Of a DNA stretch of 64,000 bases, positions 41,171 to 49,962 are shown one piece after another. Within the stretch, counting starts at the first letter, position 1; every line of letters starts with the position of its first letter. The stretch spans positions 310,001-374,000 of the forward strand of contig NZ_FYEA01000002.1 of assembly GCF_900187605.1 (NCBI RefSeq), read 5' to 3'. Position numbers and translations under genes: made by a program. The notes below the pieces were generated by a model. The model saw only the letters and a list, made by a program, of their open reading frames with translations. It searched no databases and was not told the origin of the DNA. The DNA comes from Pseudomonas sp. Irchel 3H7 (GTDB taxonomy: Bacteria > Pseudomonadota > Gammaproteobacteria > Pseudomonadales > Pseudomonadaceae).

Positions 41171-42151
41171 ATGTCATTCACCGAACCCGCAGGACGACCG
41201 GGCACCACCGATTACCACTGGCCACACGACCACAGCGAACCGTGGCTCGCCCACGCCGCGACCATCGACGCTGACGTCGCCCAATACTTCCTGGTCAGCG
41301 CCCGCTGCGGTTGCTTCATGCAAGCCGCGCGCAGCCTCAACGTGCGCTCGACCTTGCTGCGTAAACAACTGGCCCAGCTCGAACAAGAAGTGCAACACAC
41401 GCTGTTCAGCTTCCAGGGCAGCGCACTGAGCCTCACCCGTGAAGGCCAGCAACTGCAGGCCAAACTGATAGCGCTGGCCAACGAACGCAAACTGCCGGTG
41501 ATCGAACAGCCACTGATCCGCCTCGCCGTCGCCGAATCGATCCTCCACGACATCCTCGGCCGCGACCTCATCGCACTGCTGCGGCGCAATGCCAGCGTAC
41601 GCTTGGAAATCATCGCGCTGGACAGCGAATTGTCGCTGCGTGCCGTCAGCGCCGACGTCGTCCTCTGGCTCTCCCACGGCGAAACCCCACACCCGGGCCC
41701 GACCTTCGCCACCAGCGAACCGCAAGCGCTGGCACGTCTCGACTACCTGCCACACATCGCCAAACGCTACTCCCGCGTCACCGCGCGCCCGGACACCCCC
41801 GACGACCTGGCCGACTTCATGCTGGTGCAATGGCAACACGACCGGCAGATCGACAGTTTCCGGCCGTGGAATGACTTGGTCGAGCAGAGGTTGGCCGGGG
41901 TTGTGCAGATGCAGTCGTATGAATTGATGCTGGAGATGATTCGATGCAGCGCGTGCATCGGTTTATTGCCAGCGTACATGAGCCGCTTTGATCGGGGGCT
42001 GATCGCACTGCCGGGGTTGTTTGAAGAACCCATGCAATTGCAGGCGTGGCTGGCGGTCAACGCCGAGTCACAGAATGTGGCCGAAGTGCTGACCCTCACG
42101 GACCTCATTCACCACACCTTCAACGAACGCCGGGAATGGTTTCAGCCCTGA
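41171..42151 (+). CDS. LysR-type transcriptional regulator, atypical
   Basis: This 326-residue protein has a ~30-residue N-terminal extension rich in His, Pro and Trp. The LysR HTH follows (residues ~38-95: VAQYFLVSARCGCFMQAARS, then LRKQLAQLEQEVQHTLFSFQ) and then the effector-binding domain. The HTH is diverged, with two adjacent Cys around CGC. GGGAG precedes the ATG. It follows the TpsB-ExbBD-TonB operon in the same orientation, separated by a palindromic repeat, and is the likeliest local regulator of it. Confidence 0.85.
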   Translation: MSFTEPAGRPGTTDYHWPHDHSEPWLAHAATIDADVAQYFLVSARCGCFMQAARSLNVRSTLLRKQLAQLEQEVQHTLFSFQGSALSLTREGQQLQAKLIALANERKLPVIEQPLIRLAVAESILHDILGRDLIALLRRNASVRLEIIALDSELSLRAVSADVVLWLSHGETPHPGPTFATSEPQALARLDYLPHIAKRYSRVTARPDTPDDLADFMLVQWQHDRQIDSFRPWNDLVEQRLAGVVQMQSYELMLEMIRCSACIGLLPAYMSRFDRGLIALPGLFEEPMQLQAWLAVNAESQNVAEVLTLTDLIHHTFNERREWFQP

Positions 42152-42178
42152 CGCAATCCTCCTGTGCCCGCATTCCCC

Positions 42179-42267
42179 TGTAGGAGTGAGCCTGCTCGCG
42201 ATAGCGGTGTGTCAGATTGATCAATATTGACTGACACACCGCTATCGCGAGCAGGCTCACTCCTACA
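42179..42267. repeat. REPIN-like inverted pair (TGTAGGAGTGAGCCTGCTCGCGAT type), second copy
   Basis: TGTAGGAGTGAGCCTGCTCG, running on into CGATAGCGGTGT, is mirrored exactly at the right arm ending ACTCCTACA. The sequence between the arms contains CAATATTG. It lies in the gap between the LysR and acetyltransferase genes. Confidence 0.9.
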
Positions 42268-42343
42268 AGTATTTACTTATGGCAGATGTCGTGTTTGGCG
42301 GTTTAGAGTGATCAGCCACACATCGATCCAGGAAGGATCCGCC

Positions 42344-42862
42344 ATGCCCGATCACAACACCGCCATTCATATTGAACGCTTCAGCGAGTCACACATCGAG
42401 GCTGTCACGGCGCTTTACAACGAGCGGGCCGTCACCCGGCAGGTGTTGCAGATGCCGTTTCAGTCCGTCGACGTCTGGCGCCAAAGGCTGCTGGCGGAGA
42501 ATGAGCGGGTGTTGAAGCTGGTCGCGCTGCATCAGGGTCAGGTCATCGGCCATCTGGGGCTGGAAAACTATTCGCGGATTCGTCGCAGTCATGCCGGCAG
42601 CGTCGGTATGGCAGTCGCTGTGGCGTGGCAGGGCAAAGGCGTCGGTTCGAAGTTGCTGGCGGCGGCGCTGGATGTGGCCGACAACTGGATGAACCTGCAC
42701 CGCGTTGAACTCTCGGTTTACGCCGACAACGAGGCCGCCATCGCGCTCTACCGCAAATTCGGGTTCGAGACCGAAGGCCTGTTTCGCGATTACGCGGTGC
42801 GCGACGGGCAATGGGTCGACACCCTGAGCATGGCCCGCCTGCGCAATCGCCCGAAAACCTGA
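42344..42862 (+). CDS. GNAT-family N-acetyltransferase
   Basis: This 172-residue protein has the GNAT fold. The acetyl-CoA loop is visible at VAVAWQGKGVGSKLLAAALD (Q/RxxGxG/A-type motif near residues 93-100). The C-terminal motif VYADNEAAIALYRKFGFETEG is typical of RimI/PhnO-like acetyltransferases acting on small molecules or N-termini. GGAAGG precedes the ATG. It converges with the racemase gene, with 1 bp between the stops. The substrate is unknown. Confidence 0.93.
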   Translation: MPDHNTAIHIERFSESHIEAVTALYNERAVTRQVLQMPFQSVDVWRQRLLAENERVLKLVALHQGQVIGHLGLENYSRIRRSHAGSVGMAVAVAWQGKGVGSKLLAAALDVADNWMNLHRVELSVYADNEAAIALYRKFGFETEGLFRDYAVRDGQWVDTLSMARLRNRPKT

Positions 42863-42863
42863 C

Positions 42864-43556
42864 TCAGTCGCCTAGCGCGAACGCCACCGCCGACTGTGCA
42901 TGCAGTTCGGTGGTGTCTAGCAGGGGCAGGGCGCTGTGTTCGGGTTTGACCAACATGCCGATTTCGGTGCAGCCGAGGATAATTGCCTGAGCGCCGCGCG
43001 CGGTGAGGGATTCGATCACCCGCTGATAGATTTGCCGCGACTGATCGCTGATCACGCCGACGCAGAGTTCGTCGTAGATGATCCGGTGTACATCCTTGCG
43101 CTCTGTTTCGTCCGGCACTAACACGGTCAAACCCTTGGCGACCAGGCGTTGCTTGAGGAAATCCTGTTCCATGGTGAATGCGGTGCCGAGCAATCCGACC
43201 GTGCGTGCATCTATGTTCAGAGCCGCCTGTGCGGCCGGTTCGGCAATGTGCAAAAACGGAATGCTGATCGCCGCCTGAATCTGCTCGGCAACCTTGTGCA
43301 TGGTGTTGGTACACAGCACCACGCATTCGGCGCCGCCGGCTTCGAGCCTGCGCGCAGCATCGACCAGAATCGCTGCCGCATCGTCCCAGCGCCCGGCGTG
43401 CTGGGCCTGTTCGACAGGGCCGAAATCGACGCTGTACATCAGCAATTGTGCCGAGCGCAAAGGACCGAGACGATCACGGACTTGCTGATTGATGAGTCGA
43501 TAGTATTCGGCGCTGGATTCCCAGCTCATGCCGCCAATCAGGCCGATGGTGCGCAT
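42864..43556 (-). CDS. Aspartate/glutamate racemase family protein
   Basis: This 230-residue protein opens with MRTIGLIGGMSWESSAEYYR, the signature of the aspartate/glutamate racemase (YgeA-like) family. Both catalytic Cys are present, in VVLCTNTMHKVAEQI (near residue 83) and ILGCTEIGMLV (near residue 195). It is PLP-independent and interconverts L- and D-aspartate or a related amino acid. GAGGACATCC precedes the ATG. No operon partner is seen. Confidence 0.93.
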   Translation of the reverse strand: MRTIGLIGGMSWESSAEYYRLINQQVRDRLGPLRSAQLLMYSVDFGPVEQAQHAGRWDDAAAILVDAARRLEAGGAECVVLCTNTMHKVAEQIQAAISIPFLHIAEPAAQAALNIDARTVGLLGTAFTMEQDFLKQRLVAKGLTVLVPDETERKDVHRIIYDELCVGVISDQSRQIYQRVIESLTARGAQAIILGCTEIGMLVKPEHSALPLLDTTELHAQSAVAFALGD

Positions 43557-43768
43557 TGGATGTCCTCAGGCAAATGACAGTGTCGAGCGTTCAGGTCTGC
43601 CCGGAGTTTCCTTTTCTTCATGCTTCGATGCCAGCAGCAAGTGACTGTACCGCTGATCTTTCACGCAAGTGTCATGGTGCTTTATCGGGGCGGGTGCAGG
43701 TTAAACGTACGCCGGGGCTGGTATCTGCCACTATCGACCTTTGCAGGTCCTTTCCGAGGAACACCGCT

Positions 43769-44260
43769 ATGGACGACGTACAACAACTGGGCGAGATGCT
43801 TCGTCATTACGCCGAGAGCGAAGCGCACAAGAAGCAACTGTTCGAGACGCAATCGGCGGCTTGGGCTACACGGATTACCGCGTTGTTCGGTGATATTCAG
43901 CAATGGCTGGAACCGGTGCAGGCGCCGAATCTGCTGGAGGTGAGTCGTGAGGCGTATGTCGCGTTCGGGCCGAGCACACCGGTGGAGACCTCGACCTTCA
44001 AGACAGAGAAGCTGAGCATTGTGATTGCCGGTAAACCGGTGGAGTTTGTGCCGGATGTGATGGGCAGCGCGGGACAGATCTCGCTTGCGGTGATGGGGCT
44101 GACGGCGGCGCGTTATGGCAGCATTTCGCTGGTGGGATTGGCGAATGGTGAGTGGCAGTGGCGCAAGACCAATGGTTTGAAGGATCCGGATACGTTTGCC
44201 TTCGACGCCAATTTCCTTGCCCAGCAGTTGCAGAGTCTGATTCCTCGCGATCGCGGTTAA
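43769..44260 (+). CDS. Hypothetical protein (163 aa)
   Basis: GAGGA precedes the ATG at 43769, so the longer in-frame extension is rejected. This is a soluble protein with an N-terminal amphipathic helix (DVQQLGEMLRHYAESEAHKK) and a C-terminal beta-rich half (EKLSIVIAGKPVEFVPDV onward). There is neither an export signal nor an enzyme motif. No family was recognised. The 212 bp before it hold no other gene, and a tandem-repeat element follows. Confidence 0.7.
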   Translation: MDDVQQLGEMLRHYAESEAHKKQLFETQSAAWATRITALFGDIQQWLEPVQAPNLLEVSREAYVAFGPSTPVETSTFKTEKLSIVIAGKPVEFVPDVMGSAGQISLAVMGLTAARYGSISLVGLANGEWQWRKTNGLKDPDTFAFDANFLAQQLQSLIPRDRG

Positions 44261-44274
44261 GATCAAGAGCTTAC

Positions 44275-44548
44275 CCCCTCACCCCAGCCCTCTCCCCCAA
44301 GGGGGCGAGGGGGAAAGGGAGCCGATCTTCATTGTTTTTGAGATTGCATTCACCCGAGATATTTCAGGTCGACGTAACCCGAACAAACAACTCGGTCAGT
44401 TCCCTCTCCCCCAGGGGGGCGAGGGGGAAAGGGAGCCGATCTTCATTGTTTTTGAGATTGCATTCACCCGAGATATTTCAGGTCGGCGTAACCCGAACAA
44501 ACAACTCGGTCAGTTCCCTCTCCCTCTGGGAGAGGGCTAGGGTGAGGG
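44275..44548. repeat. Tandem-repeat element with CCCTCACCC / GGGTGAGGG ends, 115-bp period
   Basis: CCCTCACCCCAGCCCTCTCC begins the element and AGAGGGCTAGGGTGAGGG ends it, so the termini are inverted. Inside, a 115-bp unit occurs about twice with few changes (GCCGATCTTCATTG starts at 44321 and again at 44436). It occupies nearly the whole 306-bp gap between the hypothetical gene and the ccoQ-like gene. A larger relative in opposite orientation lies at 49963-50543; both share GACCGAGTTGT next to the GAGAGGG end. Confidence 0.88.
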
Positions 44549-44566
44549 CAGCCCACCTGACACACC

Positions 44567-44785
44567 TCACATCTCCAGATTGACCCACCCCGGCTTCGCC
44601 ACCTCCGGCGCCACCGCTTTCACGGTTTTTCCGGTAGCCAGCTCCACCCGCCGAGCCACCTCCGGATCATCGGCAAACGGCACCATGCTCGCCTCATCCA
44701 GACTGTCCGCTGTCTCCCGCCGCAAGCAGTACTCCACCGCCAGCCACAGAAACACCACGCCCAACGCATCAAAGAAAATCTCCAT
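44567..44785 (-). CDS. Small cbb3-oxidase-associated membrane protein (CcoQ-like)
   Basis: This 72-residue protein has one TM helix at its N-terminus (MEIFFDALGVVFLWLAVEYC) and a charged tail ending GWVNLEM. The gene starts 18 bp after the orphan ccoN gene, in the place where ccoQ-type subunits occur next to ccoN genes. GGGAG precedes the start; a GTG one codon upstream is an alternative. Residue similarity to CcoQ is weak, so the call rests on size, topology and position. Confidence 0.72.
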   Translation of the reverse strand: MEIFFDALGVVFLWLAVEYCLRRETADSLDEASMVPFADDPEVARRVELATGKTVKAVAPEVAKPGWVNLEM

Positions 44786-44803
44786 CACGAGCGGCTCCCT
44801 GCC

Positions 44804-46231
44804 TCAGGCGATCTGCGCTTCACTGCGCGCCAGTGCAACGTCGGCAACCCGCACCGTGCGCCACACGTTGTAAGCCATCAGCAACATCCCGGTGAGGAAG
44901 AACACCCCTCCGGCGAAACGCACGATGAACCCCGGATGACTGGCCTGCAGCGCCTCGACGAACGAATAGGTCAGTGTGCCGTCCTCGTTGATCGCCCGCC
45001 ACATCAGGCCCTGGGTGATACCGTTGACCCACATCGAAGCGATGTACAACACCGTGCCAATCGTCGCCAGCCAAAAGTGCAGGTTGATCAGCGGCGTGCT
45101 GTACATCTGCTCGCGACCGAAGACTTTCGGCACCATGTGATAGGTCGCGCCGAAGGTGATCATCGCCACCCAGCCCAAGGCGCCGGCGTGCACGTGGCCG
45201 ATGGTCCAGTCGGTGTAGTGGGAGAGGGCGTTGACGGTTTTGATCGCCATCATTGGCCCCTCAAATGTCGACATGCCGTAGAACGCCAGCGACAGCACGA
45301 GGAAGCGCAGGATCGGGTCGGTGCGCAACTTATGCCAGGCGCCGGACAAGGTCATCATGCCGTTGATCATCCCGCCCCAGCTCGGCGCCAGCAGGATCAG
45401 CGACATGGCCATGCCCAGCGACTGCGCCCAGTCCGGCAGCGCTGTGTAGTGCAGATGGTGCGGGCCGGCCCAGATGTACAGGGTGATCAGCGCCCAGAAA
45501 TGCACGATCGACAAGCGATACGAATACACCGGGCGATTGACCTGTTTCGGCACGAAGTAATACATCATCCCGAGGAACCCGGTGGTCAGGAAGAAACCCA
45601 CCGCGTTGTGCCCGTACCACCACTGCACCATGGCGTCGGTGGCGCCGGAATACACCGGATAGGACTTGAACCAGTCCACCGGAATCGACAGGTGATTGAC
45701 CACATGCAGCATGGCGATCACCAGAATGAACGCGCCGAAAAACCAGTTGCCGACGTAGATGTGCTTGGTCTTGCGCTTCACCACGGTAGTGAAAAACACC
45801 ACGGCGTAGGCGACCCAGACCACGGCCATCCACACCGCGCCGGAGAATTCGATCTCGGCGTATTCCTTGGTGGTGGTGTAGCCCATTGGCAGGGTGATCA
45901 GCATGATCACGATCACCGATTGCCAGCCCCAGAAAGTGAACGCGGCAAGGGTGTCCGAGTACAGCCGCACCTGGCAGGTACGTTGCACTGCGTAGTAACT
46001 GGCGGCAAATTGCGCGCTGCCGGCGAAACCGAAAATCACCAGGCTGGTGTGCAGCGGTCTTAGACGGCCGAAGGTGGTCCACGGCAGATCCAGATTCATC
46101 TCTGGCCACACCAGTTGCGAGGCGATCAAAACCCCCATCGCCATGCCCACCACGCCCCAGAAAATTGTGGCAATGACGAATTGGCGGACGACCTTGTAGT
46201 TATAAGCCTGTCCGATTGTTGCTGTGCTCAT
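44804..46231 (-). CDS. ccoN: cbb3-type cytochrome c oxidase subunit I (orphan CcoN)
   Basis: This 475-residue, ~12-TM haem-copper oxidase core has the expected His ligands, as in [44 protein letters not shown] and [20 protein letters not shown]. Its usual partners ccoO and ccoP are not adjacent; only a CcoQ-like protein follows. It is divergent from a siroheme reductase and DUF934 pair. This matches the P. aeruginosa PA4129-PA4134 neighbourhood, where the orphan CcoN4 joins CcoO/CcoP made elsewhere and helps respiration under cyanide or low O2 (established knowledge). The start at [12 protein letters not shown] is typical; 20 upstream residues were rejected. Confidence 0.95.
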   Translation of the reverse strand: MSTATIGQAYNYKVVRQFVIATIFWGVVGMAMGVLIASQLVWPEMNLDLPWTTFGRLRPLHTSLVIFGFAGSAQFAASYYAVQRTCQVRLYSDTLAAFTFWGWQSVIVIMLITLPMGYTTTKEYAEIEFSGAVWMAVVWVAYAVVFFTTVVKRKTKHIYVGNWFFGAFILVIAMLHVVNHLSIPVDWFKSYPVYSGATDAMVQWWYGHNAVGFFLTTGFLGMMYYFVPKQVNRPVYSYRLSIVHFWALITLYIWAGPHHLHYTALPDWAQSLGMAMSLILLAPSWGGMINGMMTLSGAWHKLRTDPILRFLVLSLAFYGMSTFEGPMMAIKTVNALSHYTDWTIGHVHAGALGWVAMITFGATYHMVPKVFGREQMYSTPLINLHFWLATIGTVLYIASMWVNGITQGLMWRAINEDGTLTYSFVEALQASHPGFIVRFAGGVFFLTGMLLMAYNVWRTVRVADVALARSEAQIA

Positions 46232-46453
46232 GGTCAGTTCATCCACGGTTGCAAAGTCTTGCCAGGCCACCCGGTCTGGCATGAGCTGCACTGTAGAAAC
46301 CCCGCCAGAAACAAAACAGGCTCAGGAATCTTTGATTTGTGCGGATCAGATTGAAGGGCTGACTGCGGCGTTCTGCCGCGCCCTGATATGGTTTTTATCG
46401 CTTCAGGTGAATCTGTAACGTGCTGCGCTGTTCGGCCATAGTCTGGGAAAATC

Positions 46454-46545
46454 CTGTGGGAGCGAGCTTGCTCGCGAATGCGGTATGTCAGACAACCTAT
46501 TCGTTGCCTGACACACCGCATTCGCGAGCAAGCTCGCTCCCACAG
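46454..46545. repeat. REPIN-like inverted pair (TGTGGGAGCGAGCTTGCTCGCGAA type)
   Basis: CTGTGGGAGCGAGCTTGCTC, running on through GCGAATGCGGT, is mirrored exactly at the arm ending GCTCCCACAG. It lies in the 352-bp divergent gap between ccoN and the siroheme reductase gene. Apart from it, the gap holds the two promoters, which I could not pinpoint, and a 15-bp palindrome TTGATCCGTGATCAA just before the reductase gene. Confidence 0.9.
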
Positions 46546-46583
46546 TTTTGATCCGTGATCAATCCTGATGAGGTGGCAGTTGC

Positions 46584-48257
46584 ATGTATCAATACGATGA
46601 TTACGACCGGGCGCTGGTGTTCGAGCGCGTTGCGCAGTTTCGCGATCAGGTCGAGCGCTTCATGGCCGGGGAACTGAGCGAAGAGGAGTTTTTGCCGCTG
46701 CGCCTGCAAAACGGCCTGTACATGCAAAAGCACGCCTACATGCTGCGCGTGGCGATTCCCTACGGCACGTTGAGCGCCGAGCAGATGCGCACGCTGGCGA
46801 GCATCGCCAGCGACTACGATCGCGGTTACGGCCACTTCACCACGCGGCAGAACATGCAGTTCAACTGGATCGAACTGAGCGACGTGCCGGATATTCTCGA
46901 ACGTCTGGCGCAGGTCAACATGCATGCGATCCAGACGTCCGGCAACTGCGTGCGCAACATCACCACCGAGGCTTTCGCCGGGGTCGCGGCTGACGAACTG
47001 ATCGACCCGCGCCCGTTGGCCGAGATCCTGCGGCAGTGGTCGACGATCAACCCGGAATTCCTGTTTCTGCCGCGCAAATTCAAGATCGCCATCTGCTCGG
47101 CCAAACAGGATCGCGCCGCAATCATGATGCACGACATCGGTCTGTACCTTTACCCCGGTCGCGACGGGCAGATGCTCCTGCGAGTGATCGTCGGTGGTGG
47201 CCTGGGTCGCACACCGATTCTCGGTTTGCAGATCCGCGAAGGCTTGCCGTGGCAGCATTTGCTGTCCTACGTCGAAGCTGTGCTGCGGGTGTACAACCGC
47301 CACGGCCGGCGCGACAACAAGTACAAGGCGCGGATCAAGATTCTGGTCAAGGCGCTGGGCATCGAGGCGTTCGCCAAGGAAGTCGAAGAGGAATGGCAAC
47401 ACCTCAAGGACGGCCCGGCGCAACTGACCGAGGCCGAATACCAACGGGTCGCCAGCGCCTTCGTGCCGCCGGTTTATCACACCTTGGCCGACACCGATCT
47501 GGACTTCGGCACGCGCCTGGCCGAAAGCCCGGCGTTCGCTCGTTGGGTCGCGCGCAATGTGCAGCCGCACAAAGTGCCGGGTTACACCAGCGTCGTGCTG
47601 TCGACCAAACCGGGCATGGCCTCGCCGCCGGGGGATGTCACCGGCGTGCAGATGCTCGCAGTCGCTGACTGGTCGCAGCGTTTCGGTTTCGGCGAGATTC
47701 GTATTGCCCACGAGCAGAACATCGTCCTGCCCGATGTACCGAAAACCGATCTCTATGCGCTTTGGCAACTGGCGTGCAAACACGATCTGGGCAGCGCCAA
47801 CGTCGGCCTGCTGACCGACATTATTGCCTGCCCCGGCGGCGATTTCTGTGCCTTGGCCAACGCCAAATCGATCCCGATTGCCCAGGCGATTCAGGCACGC
47901 TTCGACAACCTCGATTACCTGCATGATCTGGGCGATATCAGCCTGAACATCTCCGGCTGCATGAACGCCTGCGGCCATCACCACATCGGCAATATCGGCA
48001 TCCTCGGCGTCGATAAGAACGGCAGCGAGTGGTATCAGATCACCCTCGGCGGCGCGCAAGGCAAAAACAGCGCATTGGGCAAAGTCATCGGCCCGTCGTT
48101 CAGCGCCGCTGAAGTGCCGCAGGTGATCGAGCGCATCATCGGCACGTTTGTGCGCTATCGCGAGCACGAGGAATTGTTTGTCGACACCGTGGCAAGGATT
48201 GGCCTGGAGCCGTTCAAGGAGCGGGTCTATCCGAAAACGCTGGAGGCCGCGGTATGA
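46584..48257 (+). CDS. Siroheme-[4Fe-4S] nitrite/sulfite reductase
   Basis: This 557-residue protein of the CysI/NirA family has two ferredoxin-type half-domains. The cluster/siroheme ligands are visible as DIIACPGGDFCALANA (C-x5-C) and NISGCMNACGHHHIGN (C-x3-C). An Arg/Lys-rich siroheme pocket (DRGYGHFTTRQNMQFNWIEL) is near residues 78-97. It should reduce sulfite or nitrite by six electrons in the cytoplasm. GAGGTGG precedes the ATG, and the stop overlaps the DUF934 gene (ATGA). Position next to an orphan ccoN matches P. aeruginosa PA4130. Sulfite is the usual choice when DUF934 is the partner, but nitrite cannot be excluded. Confidence 0.94.
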   Translation: MYQYDDYDRALVFERVAQFRDQVERFMAGELSEEEFLPLRLQNGLYMQKHAYMLRVAIPYGTLSAEQMRTLASIASDYDRGYGHFTTRQNMQFNWIELSDVPDILERLAQVNMHAIQTSGNCVRNITTEAFAGVAADELIDPRPLAEILRQWSTINPEFLFLPRKFKIAICSAKQDRAAIMMHDIGLYLYPGRDGQMLLRVIVGGGLGRTPILGLQIREGLPWQHLLSYVEAVLRVYNRHGRRDNKYKARIKILVKALGIEAFAKEVEEEWQHLKDGPAQLTEAEYQRVASAFVPPVYHTLADTDLDFGTRLAESPAFARWVARNVQPHKVPGYTSVVLSTKPGMASPPGDVTGVQMLAVADWSQRFGFGEIRIAHEQNIVLPDVPKTDLYALWQLACKHDLGSANVGLLTDIIACPGGDFCALANAKSIPIAQAIQARFDNLDYLHDLGDISLNISGCMNACGHHHIGNIGILGVDKNGSEWYQITLGGAQGKNSALGKVIGPSFSAAEVPQVIERIIGTFVRYREHEELFVDTVARIGLEPFKERVYPKTLEAAV

Positions 48258-48733
48258 ACAATCTGTTGCGGCTGGAGCAGGGCGTGGCGCGAATAGTCAC
48301 GGATGACCCATGGACGCTGGTGCGTGAGCCATCGACGCCAAGGCCGGCAGGTTTGCTGATGTTGCCGCTGGCGCACTGGCTGGAGTCGCCGTCGACCCAC
48401 GCGGTGTGGCTGGGCCCGGACGATGAGGTTGAAAGCCTGGTGCCGTGGCTGGCCTCGTTGCCGCTGATCGCGCTGGACTTTCCGAGTTTTCGCGATGGCC
48501 GTGCTTACAGCCAGGCGTATCTGCTGCGCAGTCGTTTCGGTTGGGCAGGGGAGTTGCGCGCGATTGGCGATGTGTTGCGTGATCAACTGAGCCATATGCG
48601 CCAGTGCGGGTTCGACAGTTTTGCGGTGCGTGAGGACAAATCTGCCGAGGATGCGTTGAAAGGCTTGGCCGGCATGAGCGTGTTGTATGGGCGTTCGGTG
48701 ATCGAGCCGCGCCCGCTTTTCCGTCGGCGTTGA
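48254..48733 (+). CDS. DUF934 protein, partner of the siroheme reductase
   Basis: This 159-residue soluble protein has the DUF934 pattern: IALDFPSFRDGRAYSQAYLL, then RFGWAGELRAIGDVLRDQLS. The family is found almost always beside siroheme sulfite/nitrite reductases in proteobacteria and is thought to act in sulfite reduction, possibly in electron supply or assembly. Translation is coupled to the reductase by ATGA overlap. The PA4129 homologue in P. aeruginosa has the same placement. Confidence 0.9.
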   Translation: MNNLLRLEQGVARIVTDDPWTLVREPSTPRPAGLLMLPLAHWLESPSTHAVWLGPDDEVESLVPWLASLPLIALDFPSFRDGRAYSQAYLLRSRFGWAGELRAIGDVLRDQLSHMRQCGFDSFAVREDKSAEDALKGLAGMSVLYGRSVIEPRPLFRRR

Positions 48734-48737
48734 CGGT

Positions 48738-48824
48738 TGAAAAGATCGCAGCCTTCGGCAGCTCCTACATTTGATCCCGTGTAGGAGCTGCCGCAGGTTC
48801 GGGCCGCGTTCGGACGATCTTTTG
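48738..48824. repeat. REPIN-like inverted pair (TGTAGGAGCTGCCG type), imperfect
   Basis: AAAAGATCGCAGCCTTCGGC continues into AGCTCCTACA, then after ~14 bp TGTAGGAGCTGCCGCAGGTT continues with several mismatches into CGATCTTTTGA. It is in the opposite (outward-facing) arrangement and more decayed than the copy at 28462-28546. It occupies part of the 234-bp gap between the DUF934 gene and the membrane protein at 48968. Confidence 0.82.
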
Positions 48825-48967
48825 ATCTGGCTTTTAACACCGGGGAAACCCTTACAACCTTGGTCAATCGGGGATTTTTCCTTGGGTCGATGCTGGCCTT
48901 TTGGTAGAGTCGCCGTCGCCAGCGGGTTTTCGGCTGGACGATGGAACCGAAGAAGGGAGTCTGATCA

Positions 48968-49942
48968 GTGAGTCCGGGCAAAAAAATCCTCGGCCTCACA
49001 GCGTTGCTTTTAATGGTGACGCTGTGGGCCAGTTACTTTTACGTATTCAAGGAAAACCGCAGCGGTCAGCTCGGCGGTGTCGGCGAAAGCACCGCGTGGT
49101 GCGGCACGCCACCGTCCACCGAAGCGGCGTTGCTGGGCAAGGACCAACTGACCTTGCGCGTCACCAACAACCTGCGCGGCGAGTTCATGCTCAGTGGCTC
49201 CCTTGTGGTTTCGGAACGCACCTTCAACCGTTACGACCTCAGCCGCAACGAACTGCGTTTGCGTCTGGAACCGTTGCAGTGGTCCTACGGCGTCACGCCG
49301 ATCTTCCTTGAACAGGTCAAGGTGCAGCCGCTGAGCCGCAACCTGTCGGCCACCAACAAAAGCGCCTACGCCGAACTTGAACCGCGCCCGATCGGCGTAC
49401 AGGGTCAGGTCACCGAATTCCCGTTCGACACCTACCGCTACGGCTACAAACCGGTGCTTTATTACCTCAAGGGCAGCGAGCGCATCGACCTGCGCTTCAA
49501 GAACATCACCACGCTGATGGAGATGTCCAATACCTTCACACCGATTCAAAAATACAACCGCGTCGACTATATCAACGAGAACAACTCGATGATCCGCGAC
49601 AACGATTACAAGGCTTACGGCCCGCACGAATGCGCGTTCAGCGTCGAGCGCAAAGGTTCGTTCAAGGTTGTCGTGTTGTTGCTGCTGTTGGTGTTGTGCC
49701 TGCCGTTGCTGCTGGTGTTCTACCGTAACGAGCCGGGGATCGACTTCCTCGCCACGCTGTTGGGCGCGGCGATCGTGAGGGTGTTGCTGATCGGGCCGGT
49801 GCAGGACTTCCAGCTCTACAACATCGACTTCCTGTTGGGCGCGGCGATTTTGCTGGTGGGCACGGTGTCGCTGATCAAGGCGATGCACATCAACAGCCGG
49901 CGCGAGATGGCATTGCGCAGTGGTGAGACGTCGTCCTGGTAA
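48968..49942 (+). CDS. Membrane protein with periplasmic domain, function unknown (possibly DUF4436-like)
   Basis: The 324-residue protein starts at GTG 48968 after GAAGGGAG. It has one N-terminal TM (LGLTALLLMVTLWASYFYVF), a large extracytoplasmic domain (about residues 35-228) with many Tyr, Asn and Arg, and three C-terminal TMs (about 232-250, 260-278 and 285-303). This topology and the FRVLL-type C-terminal stretch (LGAAIVRVLLIGPVQDF) recall DUF4436 proteins, but I am not certain. No operon partner is evident, and a tandem-repeat element follows. Confidence 0.75.
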   Translation: MSPGKKILGLTALLLMVTLWASYFYVFKENRSGQLGGVGESTAWCGTPPSTEAALLGKDQLTLRVTNNLRGEFMLSGSLVVSERTFNRYDLSRNELRLRLEPLQWSYGVTPIFLEQVKVQPLSRNLSATNKSAYAELEPRPIGVQGQVTEFPFDTYRYGYKPVLYYLKGSERIDLRFKNITTLMEMSNTFTPIQKYNRVDYINENNSMIRDNDYKAYGPHECAFSVERKGSFKVVVLLLLLVLCLPLLLVFYRNEPGIDFLATLLGAAIVRVLLIGPVQDFQLYNIDFLLGAAILLVGTVSLIKAMHINSRREMALRSGETSSW

Positions 49943-49962
49943 TGGCGTGAACCCTGAAAAGC

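Noticed and set aside
44275..44548. Possible CRISPR array
   Set aside because: Units are 115 bp and contiguous, without short repeats and unique spacers. No cas genes are present.
46548..46562. TTGATCCGTGATCAA as an ANR/FNR box before the siroheme reductase
   Set aside because: The half-sites are separated by five bases rather than the four of the TTGAT-N4-ATCAA consensus, and the site lies only ~22 bp before the start codon. It remains a palindrome of unknown meaning.
46497..48167. Long open frame (556 codons) opposite the siroheme reductase
   Set aside because: It is antisense to a clearly recognised enzyme with all cluster ligands and has no family character.
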